Of a stretch of DNA of 64,000 bases, positions 28,088-36,794 are shown piece by piece. The notes under the pieces were generated by a model, which did not search any database, was not told the DNA's origin, and saw nothing but the letters and a program-made list of their open reading frames with translations. The first letter of the stretch is position 1. The number at the start of each line of letters is the position of its first letter. The position numbers and the translations under genes are program-made. Origin of the DNA: Nostoc sp. MG11 (GTDB taxonomy: Bacteria > Cyanobacteriota > Cyanobacteriia > Cyanobacteriales > Nostocaceae); NCBI RefSeq assembly GCF_014904695.1, contig NZ_JACXXN010000001.1, positions 124,001 through 188,000 of the forward strand. Direction: 5' to 3'.

Positions 28088-30034
28088 ATGCTAGTTATAT
28101 TACCTATTGTCTGCTTAATTAATATTTTTTTAATAATTAATAAAAATCGGATCGATTGGCGTGAGTCTGTGATATTGGCAGCTACTTACTGGGCAGTTTT
28201 ACTCACTATCATCACAGAAAGCTTGAGTTATTTTAAGTTAATTACTTTTGGTTGGATATTAGGAGCTTGGGGAGTAAGCTGTATCATCCTAATTTCTATA
28301 TATTTTAAGTTAAACACTCAAAAATATGATATTTCCGAAAATAAAATATCTCAAATCAATAAAAAAAATCCAATTCAGCCCTTAATAATTTTATTATTGT
28401 GCAATATAGCTTTTTATATAGTAACAATTGGATTAATTGCCATCATCGCACCACCCAATAATTGGGACTCTATGGACTATCACATGAGTCGCGTTGCTCA
28501 TTGGATACAAAATCATAGCATTGCTCATTATCCAACAAGTTATACGCCACAGCTATATCAAAACCCTTGGTCAGAATTTGTAATTTTGCATTTTCAAATT
28601 TTGAGTGGTGGTGACTACTTCGCTAACTTAGTCCAATGGTTGAGTATGATTGGCTGCCTGATTGCAGTCTCGTTAATTGCAAAACAATTAGGAGCAGATT
28701 TAAGAGGTCAGATTTTCTCTGCTGTTGTAGCTGTAACGATTCCTATGGGTATTTTGCAAGCATCAAGTACTCAAAATGATTATGTAATTGCATTTTGGTT
28801 AGTTTGTCTTGCTCACTATGTGCTATTAACTGTACAAGCAAGAAATAACTCTAATTGGACTAATTTCCTCCAAATTGGTAGTAGTATAGGGCTAGCTATT
28901 TTGACTAAGGGAACAGCTTATTTTTATGTATTTCCCTTCTTAATTTGGTTAGGTTTATCTCAGATTAAACGCTTACATTGGCAAGTGTGGAAGCCAGCTT
29001 TGATTGTAAGTAGTATATCTTTACTGCTTAATATTAATCACTGTTTACGCAATTATAATTTATTCGCTTCGCCACTTGGTGAACCAGGTGGTTATCGAAA
29101 TGAAATACTTGGTGTTAATATACTTGTTTCCAATATACTCAAAAATCTTGCTTTACACATAGGCACACCAATCGGTTTATGGAATGGGATAGCCAATAAG
29201 TTAATTAGAATTATCCACACATTCATCGGTGTAGATGTTGATGACCCTAGGATAACTTTTTCTAAAACATTCTTTGTGCCAGGAGGTTGGTCAACAATAG
29301 GGATAACTGGCAATGAAAACAATGCAGGTAATTTAGTACATCTAATTCTCATAATTTTATGTATTACTGTTTTTATAACCAAAAAATCTCTCCGTAAGCA
29401 AAGTTATATTTTTGCTTATCTGATTACTGTCGTGTTTACATTTTTGATATTTTGTTATTTAGTAAAATGGCAAGCCTGGAATAGTCGCCTTCATTTACCT
29501 TTTTTCGTACTGATGTCTCCATTTATAGGTGTTGTTTTATCCAATGTTAAAAAAGATCAAGTAGCAATATTTATACTATTGTTCCTGCTTTTATCATCAT
29601 TAAGTTGGGTATTTTTTAACAGATATAGACCGATTATTTCTAATAAAAGCATTTTCCAAATAAGCAGAGTGGAACAATACTTTAGCAATAGACCATACCT
29701 CAACGTAACTTACACAGGAGCCGTTGAGTTTTTAAATTCAGCAAAATGCTCGAATATTGGGTTATCAATGGGTAATGACCCTTGGGAATATCCTTTATGG
29801 GTACTTTTACAGCAAAACCAGCAAGAAGTAGTTAAAATTCAACATATTAATTTAAATAATATTTCAGCGTCTCTAGAAAATGAGTATCCCTATAAAGAAT
29901 TTCTACCTTGTGGAATAATTTCAATGGAAACTAAAAAAAGCAGGCAAGAAAAACGCCAAAAGATTAATTTTCAAGATAAAATTTATGAGCGAGCCTGGTA
30001 TTCTCCAGAACTTAGTGTATTTATAAATAAGTAG
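28088..30034 (+). CDS. multi-pass membrane protein, probable glycosyltransferase (GT-C type)
   Basis: A 648-residue protein with at least 12 hydrophobic segments. After two N-terminal membrane blocks comes NWDSMDYHMSRVAHWIQNHS (about residues 127-146), an acidic loop at the position of the catalytic loop in GT-C transferases; YPTSYTPQLYQNPWSEF follows. The sequence is AT-rich and Ile/Asn/Lys-rich compared with its neighbours, which may signal horizontal acquisition or rapid divergence. Exact family and substrate are not recognised. ATG start; divergent from the GT39-like gene. Confidence 0.7.
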   Translation: MLVILPIVCLINIFLIINKNRIDWRESVILAATYWAVLLTIITESLSYFKLITFGWILGAWGVSCIILISIYFKLNTQKYDISENKISQINKKNPIQPLIILLLCNIAFYIVTIGLIAIIAPPNNWDSMDYHMSRVAHWIQNHSIAHYPTSYTPQLYQNPWSEFVILHFQILSGGDYFANLVQWLSMIGCLIAVSLIAKQLGADLRGQIFSAVVAVTIPMGILQASSTQNDYVIAFWLVCLAHYVLLTVQARNNSNWTNFLQIGSSIGLAILTKGTAYFYVFPFLIWLGLSQIKRLHWQVWKPALIVSSISLLLNINHCLRNYNLFASPLGEPGGYRNEILGVNILVSNILKNLALHIGTPIGLWNGIANKLIRIIHTFIGVDVDDPRITFSKTFFVPGGWSTIGITGNENNAGNLVHLILIILCITVFITKKSLRKQSYIFAYLITVVFTFLIFCYLVKWQAWNSRLHLPFFVLMSPFIGVVLSNVKKDQVAIFILLFLLLSSLSWVFFNRYRPIISNKSIFQISRVEQYFSNRPYLNVTYTGAVEFLNSAKCSNIGLSMGNDPWEYPLWVLLQQNQQEVVKIQHINLNNISASLENEYPYKEFLPCGIISMETKKSRQEKRQKINFQDKIYERAWYSPELSVFINK

Positions 30035-30125
30035 AATTTTGGAGAATTTTATTGGTTACAGCATCACAAATTTAAGATTTACTGAGAAAATTAAGAGAGT
30101 AATACTTTAGTTTTTGAGATGTAAT

Positions 30126-31265
30126 GTGACCAAAAGTGCTGTTGAAACAATTCTTGAACGTGCTTTGATAGGGTACGATTTATCTCCTTCAGAGGGAGTG
30201 ATATTATTAGAACAAACTGACCCAGAGGCGATCGCAGCGATTCGCGCCACAGCCGACAAACTCCGCTACGCTCAAGTAGGTGACACAGTTACCTACATAA
30301 TTAACCGCAATATCAACTTTACTAATATCTGTGAGCAGCACTGTAGTTTTTGTGCTTTCCGTAGAGATGATGGTGATGTTGGTGCGTATTGGTTAGATTG
30401 GGCGCAAATTTTAGAAAAAGCTACAGATGCGGTGCGGCGAGGTGCGACGGAAATCTGTATGCAGGGGGGATTGAACCCGCAAGCACAGATAAACGGCAAA
30501 TCTTTAGCTTATTACCTCAAGGTAGTGGAAACCATCAAGCAGGAATTTCCCCAGGTACATCTACACGCTTTCTCTCCGCAAGAAGTGCAATTTATAGCCA
30601 GAATTGACGGACTTGAGTATGCCGATGTAATAACCGCTTTGCGAGATGCTGGCGTTAATTCAATGCCAGGAACAGCAGCCGAAGTGTTAGATGATGAAGT
30701 ACGGCGGATACTGTGTCCAGAGAAGATTGACACAGCTACTTGGCTAGAAATTGTCAGCACAGCTCACAAATTAGGCTTACACACTACTAGCACCATGCTG
30801 TCTGGGCATATTGAAACACCAGCACAGCAAATCGAGCATTTAGAAAAATTGCGATCACTCCAAAAAACCGCCATCAATCAGGGATACCCAGCCCGCATTA
30901 CTGAATTTATTTTATTACCCTTCGTCGGTCAAGAAGCGCCAAAACCCTTACGTCGTCGTGTCGGACGCGATCAACCAGTTTTGACTGATGCGCTACTACT
31001 AGGCGCTGTGGCGCGGATTTTCCTAGGTAACTGGATTCCCAATCATCAGCAGAGTTGGGTAAAGCTAGGACTTGCAGGTGCAAAGGAAGCCTTAGTTTGG
31101 GGTTGCAACGATATCGGCGGCACATTGATGGAAGAACACATTACCACAATGGCAGGTGCTTTAGGTGGCACATGCATGGAAGTGGAAACATTGCAAACAG
31201 CGATCGCTTCTTTAGGACGACCTTATCAACAACGAGATACTCTTTATCAAACAGTTAGGAGTTAA
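30126..31265 (+). CDS. cofH: FO synthase subunit 2 (radical SAM) CofH
   Basis: CofH works with CofG to build FO, the deazaflavin chromophore of F420 and of deazaflavin-dependent photolyases in cyanobacteria. It joins tyrosine to a ribityl-aminouracil. The ~379 residues hold the radical SAM cluster motif [10 protein letters not shown] (CxxxCxxC) at about residues 70-79, [16 protein letters not shown] and a C-terminal [15 protein letters not shown] typical of CofH. cofG is not in the window. The start is the GTG at 30126; a TTG at 30114 in the same frame is less likely. Confidence 0.93.
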   Translation: MTKSAVETILERALIGYDLSPSEGVILLEQTDPEAIAAIRATADKLRYAQVGDTVTYIINRNINFTNICEQHCSFCAFRRDDGDVGAYWLDWAQILEKATDAVRRGATEICMQGGLNPQAQINGKSLAYYLKVVETIKQEFPQVHLHAFSPQEVQFIARIDGLEYADVITALRDAGVNSMPGTAAEVLDDEVRRILCPEKIDTATWLEIVSTAHKLGLHTTSTMLSGHIETPAQQIEHLEKLRSLQKTAINQGYPARITEFILLPFVGQEAPKPLRRRVGRDQPVLTDALLLGAVARIFLGNWIPNHQQSWVKLGLAGAKEALVWGCNDIGGTLMEEHITTMAGALGGTCMEVETLQTAIASLGRPYQQRDTLYQTVRS

Positions 31266-31425
31266 ATAGGACTTACGCAAGTCTTACATTTCTTTCGTGG
31301 AGGTTATCCAGAGTCCAAAGTCCAATTTTTGACCCTTGACTCCTCACTCAGCACTAAATTGATCCCCAAGATACCAATCCAGGATACTATGGACGTTGAT
31401 TTGCGTAGTATTTCACTTAATGCAT

Positions 31426-31824
31426 ATGAAGCGCTATTGGTCGCGTCTGCTTGCACTGGTCTTGGTTTTAGCCATTGGCTTAATAGGGTGTTCTGGTAGT
31501 CCAGATAGTTTAACAGGGGATTATCGCCAAGATACCTTAGCTGTAGTCAATTCCATGAGGCAAGCCCTAAATTTATCAGAAGATTCACAAAACAAAGCAG
31601 AAGTTCAAGCAGAAGCGCGTCAAAAAATTAATGACTTTTCAGCTCGCTACCAGCGAGTTAATTCTGTTTCTGGTCTTGGCTCTTTTACAACCATGCGAAC
31701 AGCTCTCAACTCCCTAGCTGGACACTACAGTTCTTACCCAAATCGCCCTGTACCACAAAAGCTCAAAAATCGTTTAGAGAAGGAGTTACAGCAGGTAGAG
31801 ACGGCGCTGAAGCGTGGCGCTTAA
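31426..31824 (+). CDS. psb27: photosystem II assembly lipoprotein Psb27
   Basis: Binds the lumenal side of CP43 during photosystem II assembly and repair. The 132 residues start MKRYWSRLLALVLVLAIGLIGC, a lipoprotein signal with the lipobox ending at Cys22, so it is attached to thylakoid membrane. The mature four-helix part contains LTGDYRQDTLAVVNSMRQAL and SLAGHYSSYPNRPVP, both characteristic. The ATG at 31426 is preferred over upstream in-frame codons because it starts the signal peptide. Its own terminator follows. Confidence 0.93.
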   Translation: MKRYWSRLLALVLVLAIGLIGCSGSPDSLTGDYRQDTLAVVNSMRQALNLSEDSQNKAEVQAEARQKINDFSARYQRVNSVSGLGSFTTMRTALNSLAGHYSSYPNRPVPQKLKNRLEKELQQVETALKRGA

Positions 31825-31851
31825 CTATTCGCCAACCTACCGTCAAAAATT

Positions 31852-31883
31852 AAAAACTCCATCTCTTTGTGGGTGGAGTTTTT
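31852..31883 (+). terminator. intrinsic terminator of psb27
   Basis: AAAAACTCCA at 31852-31861 pairs with TGGAGTTTTT at 31874-31883, loop of 12, ending in five T. It lies 28 bp after the psb27 stop. Confidence 0.8.
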
Positions 31884-31954
31884 GGGCATTGGGCCTAAGG
31901 CATTATATTATACAGAAAAATTATTTTCGACACTATACATAGATTGGAGGTCAT

Positions 31955-32092
31955 ATGATCACCGATATTCTTGAGATGGGTGAGCAAACTAAGCTGCGGG
32001 GGCAGGTGTTGTACTCGGCTCTGGGATTGCGGGTGCCGAGGTAGCAACGCACCTGGCGCGTCATGGACGAGAGGTGGTACTCATCGACAACA
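31955..32092 (+). pseudogene. fragment of an FAD/NAD-binding oxidoreductase
   Basis: A strong ribosome site (GGAGG) precedes an ATG that opens a 29-codon frame (MITDILEMGEQTKLRG). A one-base shift near 32000 leads into VVLGSGIAGAEVATHLARHG followed by REVVLID, a clear Rossmann fold with GxGxxG and the acidic end of beta-2. After that the similarity stops and the frame runs into the antisense of pstB. The GC-rich codon use differs from the neighbours. This is a broken remnant of a larger dehydrogenase or reductase, not further identifiable. Confidence 0.55.
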
Positions 32093-32122
32093 CAACTAAG
32101 TTTTGTTATACAAAAAAGTATC

Positions 32123-32902
32123 TTAACCGAAACGCCCTGAAATGTAGTCGCGGGTACGGGGGTCGAGTGGATTGTTAAAGATTTGTTCTGTAGCACCAAA
32201 TTCAACCATTTGACCAATACGACTCTCATCTGTGCTGAAAAAAGCCGTGAAATCTGATATACGAGCGGCTTGCTGCATATTGTGGGTAACGATCGCGATC
32301 GTTAATTGCGATCGCAAACTATGGAGAAGCTCCTCAACTTTCATCGTAGCAATCGGGTCAAGAGCCGAGCAAGGCTCATCCATCAAGAGAATTTTGGGTT
32401 TGACTGCTAAAGCACGAGCAATGCATAGTCGCTGTTGTTGACCGCCAGAAAGCCCTAAAGCGGATTTATTCAGTTTATCTTTCACCTCATCCCAAAGAGC
32501 AGCGTCTTTCAAAGCGGATTCGACAATCTCATCAAATTCTGCTTGGGGACGCCTCATGGCTATTTTCACACCGTAGGCAACATTTTCATAAATACTCATG
32601 GCAAAAGGATTCGGCTTCTGGAACACCATACCAATTTGGCGGCGTAGCTTATTTGAGTTGATCCGAGGGTCATAAATATTCTGACCAAAAAATTCTACGC
32701 ACCCTTCAACTTTCACAGGCCCTTCTAATTCACTAATGCGATTGAGGGTTTTGATGAAAGTAGATTTACCACAACCACTCGGCCCAATAATTGCTGTTAT
32801 GTGGTTTTGATAAATATCCATTGATATTCCTTCAATTGCTTTGGAAGTGCTGTAATAAAAGCTCAGGTTTTTAACTTTGATGGCTGGAATTAAGTTACTC
32901 AT
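32123..32902 (-). CDS. pstB: phosphate ABC transporter ATP-binding protein PstB
   Basis: ATPase of the high-affinity phosphate importer. The 259 residues show Walker [14 protein letters not shown]-loop [10 protein letters not shown], signature [16 protein letters not shown], Walker [13 protein letters not shown] and the switch His in [29 protein letters not shown] is specific for PstB. Last gene of the leftward pstSCAB unit, 33 bp behind pstA. Confidence 0.97.
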   Translation of the reverse strand: MSNLIPAIKVKNLSFYYSTSKAIEGISMDIYQNHITAIIGPSGCGKSTFIKTLNRISELEGPVKVEGCVEFFGQNIYDPRINSNKLRRQIGMVFQKPNPFAMSIYENVAYGVKIAMRRPQAEFDEIVESALKDAALWDEVKDKLNKSALGLSGGQQQRLCIARALAVKPKILLMDEPCSALDPIATMKVEELLHSLRSQLTIAIVTHNMQQAARISDFTAFFSTDESRIGQMVEFGATEQIFNNPLDPRTRDYISGRFG

Positions 32903-32935
32903 ACTTAACCAAAGGTGTGAAACAAAAATTGAGTT

Positions 32936-33814
32936 TTACTTTGTCTCTCTCTTGCTAATAACTAACCGAGAGACAATACTGACACACAAAACTAAGCTGA
33001 GTAGAACTATGGAAGTAGTCCAGACCAATTGATTTTTTTGCGGGTCGGGGTCGTTGTAGAGGTTAAAAATCAATACTGGTAAGGAAGCTGTTGGACTTAA
33101 CAATCCTTCTGACCAATCTAGACTAAACAAAGCAGTAAAAATCAGAGGTGCTGTTTCACCAGCTGCACGAGCTACAGCTAATAAAATGCCTGTAGTAATC
33201 CCAGGGATTGCAGCAGTAAAAACTATGCGAAAAGTAGTTTGTAGACTAGTTCCTCCTAAAGCGGCGGAGGCGAGGCGTTGAGTAGTGGGAATGAGTTTTA
33301 AGGATTCTTCTGTTGTGAGTACGATAACGGGTAGCATGATGACGGCTAAAGCAAAGCCACCTGCGATCGCACTAAATCCCTTAGTTACTAAAACAATCAC
33401 ACCATAAGCGAATATACCCACAACAATCGAAGGCACACCTGTAAAAATTTTAGTAATAAAACGAACAAAGCCAATAGCTGGATTGGTTTGATTAAATTCC
33501 GCCAAAAAAATTCCTGTCATTATGCCTGTGGGAATACTTAATAATGCACCAATCAGCACCATTGTGATCGTACCAAGTATGGCATTAGCAAACCCATTAT
33601 CAATTACTGTTTTGACAAACATTTCTGGATTGAGTGCAGATATTCCTCGCACAACAATTTCCCATAAAAGTGACAGCAAAGGAACAAGTGCTAGACCTGT
33701 AAAAACAAAGGCGATCGCATTCATTGTATATGTAAACAACAGTCGCCTTGTTGGTAAAGGGCTGCATAATTCTGCTGCTATTTTATTGCTTTCAGACTTT
33801 AGATAACCACTCAT
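32936..33814 (-). CDS. pstA: phosphate ABC transporter permease PstA
   Basis: Inner-membrane subunit with six predicted membrane segments. The N-terminus includes RRLLFTYTMNAIAFVFTGLAL, and the ATPase-coupling loop is ASAALGGTSLQTTFRIVFTAAIPGI. 292 residues is normal. It lies 58 bp behind pstC on the same strand. Confidence 0.96.
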   Translation of the reverse strand: MSGYLKSESNKIAAELCSPLPTRRLLFTYTMNAIAFVFTGLALVPLLSLLWEIVVRGISALNPEMFVKTVIDNGFANAILGTITMVLIGALLSIPTGIMTGIFLAEFNQTNPAIGFVRFITKIFTGVPSIVVGIFAYGVIVLVTKGFSAIAGGFALAVIMLPVIVLTTEESLKLIPTTQRLASAALGGTSLQTTFRIVFTAAIPGITTGILLAVARAAGETAPLIFTALFSLDWSEGLLSPTASLPVLIFNLYNDPDPQKNQLVWTTSIVLLSLVLCVSIVSRLVISKRETK

Positions 33815-33872
33815 TTTTTTGAACGTTTATAATATTTAAGTTTTTTGTTGAGATGCGATCTAGTTCAATATC

Positions 33873-34871
33873 TTATTTATTTTTCCTACCAAACCACTGC
33901 ACTAATAACACTGCACCAACATTTACAACTAGAGTTAACCCAAACAAAATTAATCCCAAATAACTTAAAGCGCCAATATGCAATCCTGGTTCGGCTTCTG
34001 CAAATTCATTGGCTAATACAGAGGGAATTGTATAAGCCGGATTAAGTAAGGATAGACTGATTTGAGCAGAATTACCAATCACCATAGTCACAGCCATTGT
34101 TTCGCCCAAAGCACGTCCTAGAGCGAGCATTATTGCACTCATAATTCCAGAAAACCCAGATGGTAGCAAGACCCGAAAAATTGTTTCCCAGCGTGTACCA
34201 CCTAAAGCCATAGATGCACTGCGTAATTCTTTAGGTATAGCTAGCAATACTTCACGAGTAATCGCTGCCATTGTTGGCAAAATCATGATGGCTAGAATAA
34301 TGCCAGCAGTTAACATATTCGTTCCAACAGGATCTTCTGTGTTAAATAGTGGTATCCATTTGAAAATGATCGCTAGCCATTTTTGCAGAGGTTCTAAAAC
34401 CGGAATAAAGACAAAAATAGCCCATAAACCAATGATCACACTGGGAATTGCTGCGATTAATTCAACAACAAATGCTAAAGTTGTTTGTACCGATGAAGGT
34501 AAGAAATTTTCACTAGTAACTAAGGCGACGGCAATTCCTACTGGTACAGCAAATAAAATAGCGATCGCGCTACTTACTAAAGTTCCATAAATATAAGGTA
34601 AAGCACCAAAAATCTGATTACCTGTATCCCAATCTTGACCCCACAAAAACCCCAGCCCAAACTGCACAATGGCTGGTTGAGCTTCGCGGAAAATTACCCA
34701 ACTCATCACAAATAGCACCGCAACAGTAATTACGGTAAAAACATAAACAAGCTGTTTAAATCCTTGGTCAAACCAAAAATCTGTTCTGCTAGTGGCTGTC
34801 AGGTCAAGATTTTCATCGCCTAAATTCTGTTGAATTGATGAATTATTTTTGGCTGGTTCTGATGATGTCAT
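33873..34871 (-). CDS. pstC: phosphate ABC transporter permease PstC
   Basis: Partner of PstA in the membrane channel. The 332 residues hold six membrane segments after a cytoplasmic N-terminus; the coupling loop is SASMALGGTRWETIFRVLLPSG, and LGRALGETMAVTMVIGN is typical of PstC. It is separated from pstS by 174 bp that include a hairpin, so pstS is probably expressed more strongly than the rest. Confidence 0.96.
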   Translation of the reverse strand: MTSSEPAKNNSSIQQNLGDENLDLTATSRTDFWFDQGFKQLVYVFTVITVAVLFVMSWVIFREAQPAIVQFGLGFLWGQDWDTGNQIFGALPYIYGTLVSSAIAILFAVPVGIAVALVTSENFLPSSVQTTLAFVVELIAAIPSVIIGLWAIFVFIPVLEPLQKWLAIIFKWIPLFNTEDPVGTNMLTAGIILAIMILPTMAAITREVLLAIPKELRSASMALGGTRWETIFRVLLPSGFSGIMSAIMLALGRALGETMAVTMVIGNSAQISLSLLNPAYTIPSVLANEFAEAEPGLHIGALSYLGLILFGLTLVVNVGAVLLVQWFGRKNK

Positions 34872-34992
34872 TCAATTTTAGATTTTGGATTTTAGATTTT
34901 GGATTGATCTCACAGAGAAATCTGCTTGCTCTGTGACATCAAGAAATGTCGGTCATTACAAATCTAGAAATATAGCCTTTTTTTATGTAAAT

Positions 34993-35015
34993 AGGGTGGA
35001 AAAATCCCCCACCCT
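34993..35015 (-). other. hairpin between pstS and pstC (attenuator or mRNA stabiliser)
   Basis: AGGGTGG at 34993-34999 pairs with CCACCCT at 35009-35015. It lies about 30 bp after the pstS stop. Read leftward no real T-run follows, so partial termination or protection of pstS mRNA is more likely than full termination. Confidence 0.55.
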
Positions 35016-35045
35016 AATCAGGAAAGAAATTAGTTAGATGACAAA

Positions 35046-36089
35046 TTAAGGCTTAACAGTGCTATTTACTGTCTGAAGTACTCGGTTTGCTACATTAGAT
35101 GGAATCTTAGTGTAGCTGAGGTCACTGTTATATTGTTGACCGTCTGTCAGTACCCAATTAATCCATTTCTTGACAGCATCAGCTTTGGAAGCATTAGCAT
35201 ACTGCTTATAAATCATCATCCAAGTAAGACCTACGATAGGATAACCTTGTCCTGGATCTCCTACAAAAACGCGGTAGTTGTCTGGAAAAGTTACAGCTGA
35301 TAAAGCTGCGTTTGCAGATTCTAAAGAAGGAGCAACAAATTCTCCTTGCTTGTTCTGTATCAGCGCTGATTTCAATTTGTTTTGGGTAGCGTAGGCATAT
35401 TCAACATAACCAATAGAGCCGGGAGTACGAGATACTAAAGCAGCTACGCCAGGATTACCTTTACCTTTAAGGACGTTTGGTAGTGTCCACTTAGGAGAAG
35501 TGCTAGCTCCAATTCTTCCTTTGAAATAAGCACTGATGGCACTCAAATGATTGGTGAAAATGAAAGTTGTACCACTACTATCAGCACGAACAGCAAATTT
35601 AATTGGTTGATTTGGTAGATTTACACCAGGATTATCAGCTTTAATTTTTGCGTCATCCCAGTTAGTAATTTGACCTGAGTAAATCGCTGGAAGTGTAGCG
35701 CGAGATAATCTGAGACTGTTAACACCTGGAAGATTATAAACAACAGAAACCGCACCCCCTGCTGTGGGTACTAAGATTGCACCATTCTTGACTTTAGCCA
35801 TTTCATCATCTTTCATTGCTGCATCACTACCACCAAAGTCAACTGTTCCAGCAATTACTTGACGAATACCGCCACCGCTACCAATTCCTTGGTAGTTAAT
35901 TTTCAGTTCTGGATGTTTTTTTCTAACTTCACGAGCATACCGTTCGTAAAGCGGAGCTGGAAAAGTTGCTCCTGCACCATTCAAAGTTTCAGCTTGAGCG
36001 ATCGCAGTAAAAATCGGGCTAAGTGCAATAGCAGATGTCACTACTGAAGTAGTAACTACACGATTCAAAATGGTAGTTGAAAAAATCAT
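35046..36089 (-). CDS. pstS: phosphate-binding periplasmic protein PstS
   Basis: Captures phosphate for the Pst importer. The 347 residues have a signal peptide (about 1-33, ending IAQAE), then LNGAGATFPAPLYERYAREV, GSGGGIRQVIAGTVDFGGSDAAM and RADSSGTTFIFTNHL, the phosphate-binding loops of the family. GAGG lies 6 bases before the ATG. It is the first gene of the leftward operon, and five PHO-box repeats lie upstream, so induction by SphR under phosphate starvation is expected. Confidence 0.97.
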   Translation of the reverse strand: MIFSTTILNRVVTTSVVTSAIALSPIFTAIAQAETLNGAGATFPAPLYERYAREVRKKHPELKINYQGIGSGGGIRQVIAGTVDFGGSDAAMKDDEMAKVKNGAILVPTAGGAVSVVYNLPGVNSLRLSRATLPAIYSGQITNWDDAKIKADNPGVNLPNQPIKFAVRADSSGTTFIFTNHLSAISAYFKGRIGASTSPKWTLPNVLKGKGNPGVAALVSRTPGSIGYVEYAYATQNKLKSALIQNKQGEFVAPSLESANAALSAVTFPDNYRVFVGDPGQGYPIVGLTWMMIYKQYANASKADAVKKWINWVLTDGQQYNSDLSYTKIPSNVANRVLQTVNSTVKP

Positions 36090-36155
36090 ATTACCTCGTA
36101 TTAAAGGAAGATTTTACTGTTGTCATTACAGCCTTGAAATAAGGTACATTTTTTA

Positions 36156-36207
36156 TGGTTAAAGGCAATTTAACGACAGGTAAACAAATTATTAAAATAT
36201 TTTTAAC
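36156..36207 (-). promoter_or_regulatory. PHO-box array (SphR binding site) of pstS
   Basis: Read on the minus strand there are five 8-bp direct repeats at an exact 11-bp period: GTTAAAAA (36207-36200), TTTAATAA (36196-36189), GTTTACCT (36185-36178), GTTAAATT (36174-36167) and TTTAACCA (36163-36156). The cyanobacterial PHO box is three repeats of YTTAAYYW with 3-bp spacers, so the array matches in spacing and mostly in sequence. It ends 66 bp before the pstS ATG. Confidence 0.85.
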
Positions 36208-36453
36208 TTTTAATCGCAACAAAGCATATACTATGCTTTGATTTCTATTTAAGTATATTTAATATAAAAAAAATTAGAGTTAATATGTTTTGGAAAAAAT
36301 TCAATTCAAACGTAGAAAAATATCAATATAATATAGTTTGCTATCTTGAGATTTATGTAATTTATTCTTTATAGTTAGAAACGAAAATGCTAACTAGCTT
36401 AGGTTGGTTAATCACTTAAGCGATCGCAAACTTCCAAAAATTTATAAAAACAC

Positions 36454-36494
36454 AAAAAAACTGGCAGGAGCCATATAACAAGACTGCCTGCCAG
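36454..36494 (-). terminator. orphan intrinsic terminator upstream of pstS
   Basis: CTGGCAGG at 36461-36468 pairs with CCTGCCAG at 36487-36494. Read leftward it is followed by seven T (36460-36454). No protein gene lies upstream of it on the minus strand, so it should end a small RNA that starts to the right. Confidence 0.75.
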
Positions 36495-36580
36495 TAAGGT
36501 ATAGTTTATTCTGGCCATGTTTGAGCAGGTTAGCGCTTATTTGTAATAAATAATGCTTATCCCAGGTTAGGATAACCAAA
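36495..36580 (-). ncRNA. candidate PHO-regulated small RNA
   Basis: Between a second PHO-box array (36595-36635) and the terminator at 36454 lies about 100 bp with no protein-coding potential beyond a 12-codon frame. Promoter box, spacing and terminator are all oriented leftward. The start point is a guess within some 30 bases, and expression is not shown. Confidence 0.4.
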
Positions 36581-36594
36581 TTGTTTGTAAAACA

Positions 36595-36635
36595 TGGTTA
36601 AGAAAAATAAATAAATAGATTAAGTTGCAGTTAAA
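36595..36635 (-). promoter_or_regulatory. second PHO-box array
   Basis: On the minus strand there are four 11-bp-spaced units: TTTAACTG (36635-36628), CTTAATCT (36624-36617), TATTTATT (36613-36606, poor) and CTTAACCA (36602-36595). Three of four match YTTAAYYW. It is about 500 bp from the pstS start, behind a terminator, so it more likely serves another leftward transcript. Confidence 0.6.
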
Positions 36636-36794
36636 GTTAACAATTTCCCAGATGGTGGAGGAAGAGAGCAGGGGAGCAGAGGGGCAGAGGGGAATAAATA
36701 CTGACTCTTGACCCTTGACCCTTAACTCTTAACAAATGACTAATAATATAAGAAAGCGCTTCACACTTCTTAAATATTCGATTTTATTAGAACA

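Noticed and set aside
31951-32229. 92-codon minus-strand frame downstream of pstB
   Set aside because: It overlaps the 3' end of pstB in another frame and the antisense of the oxidoreductase fragment; no independent support.
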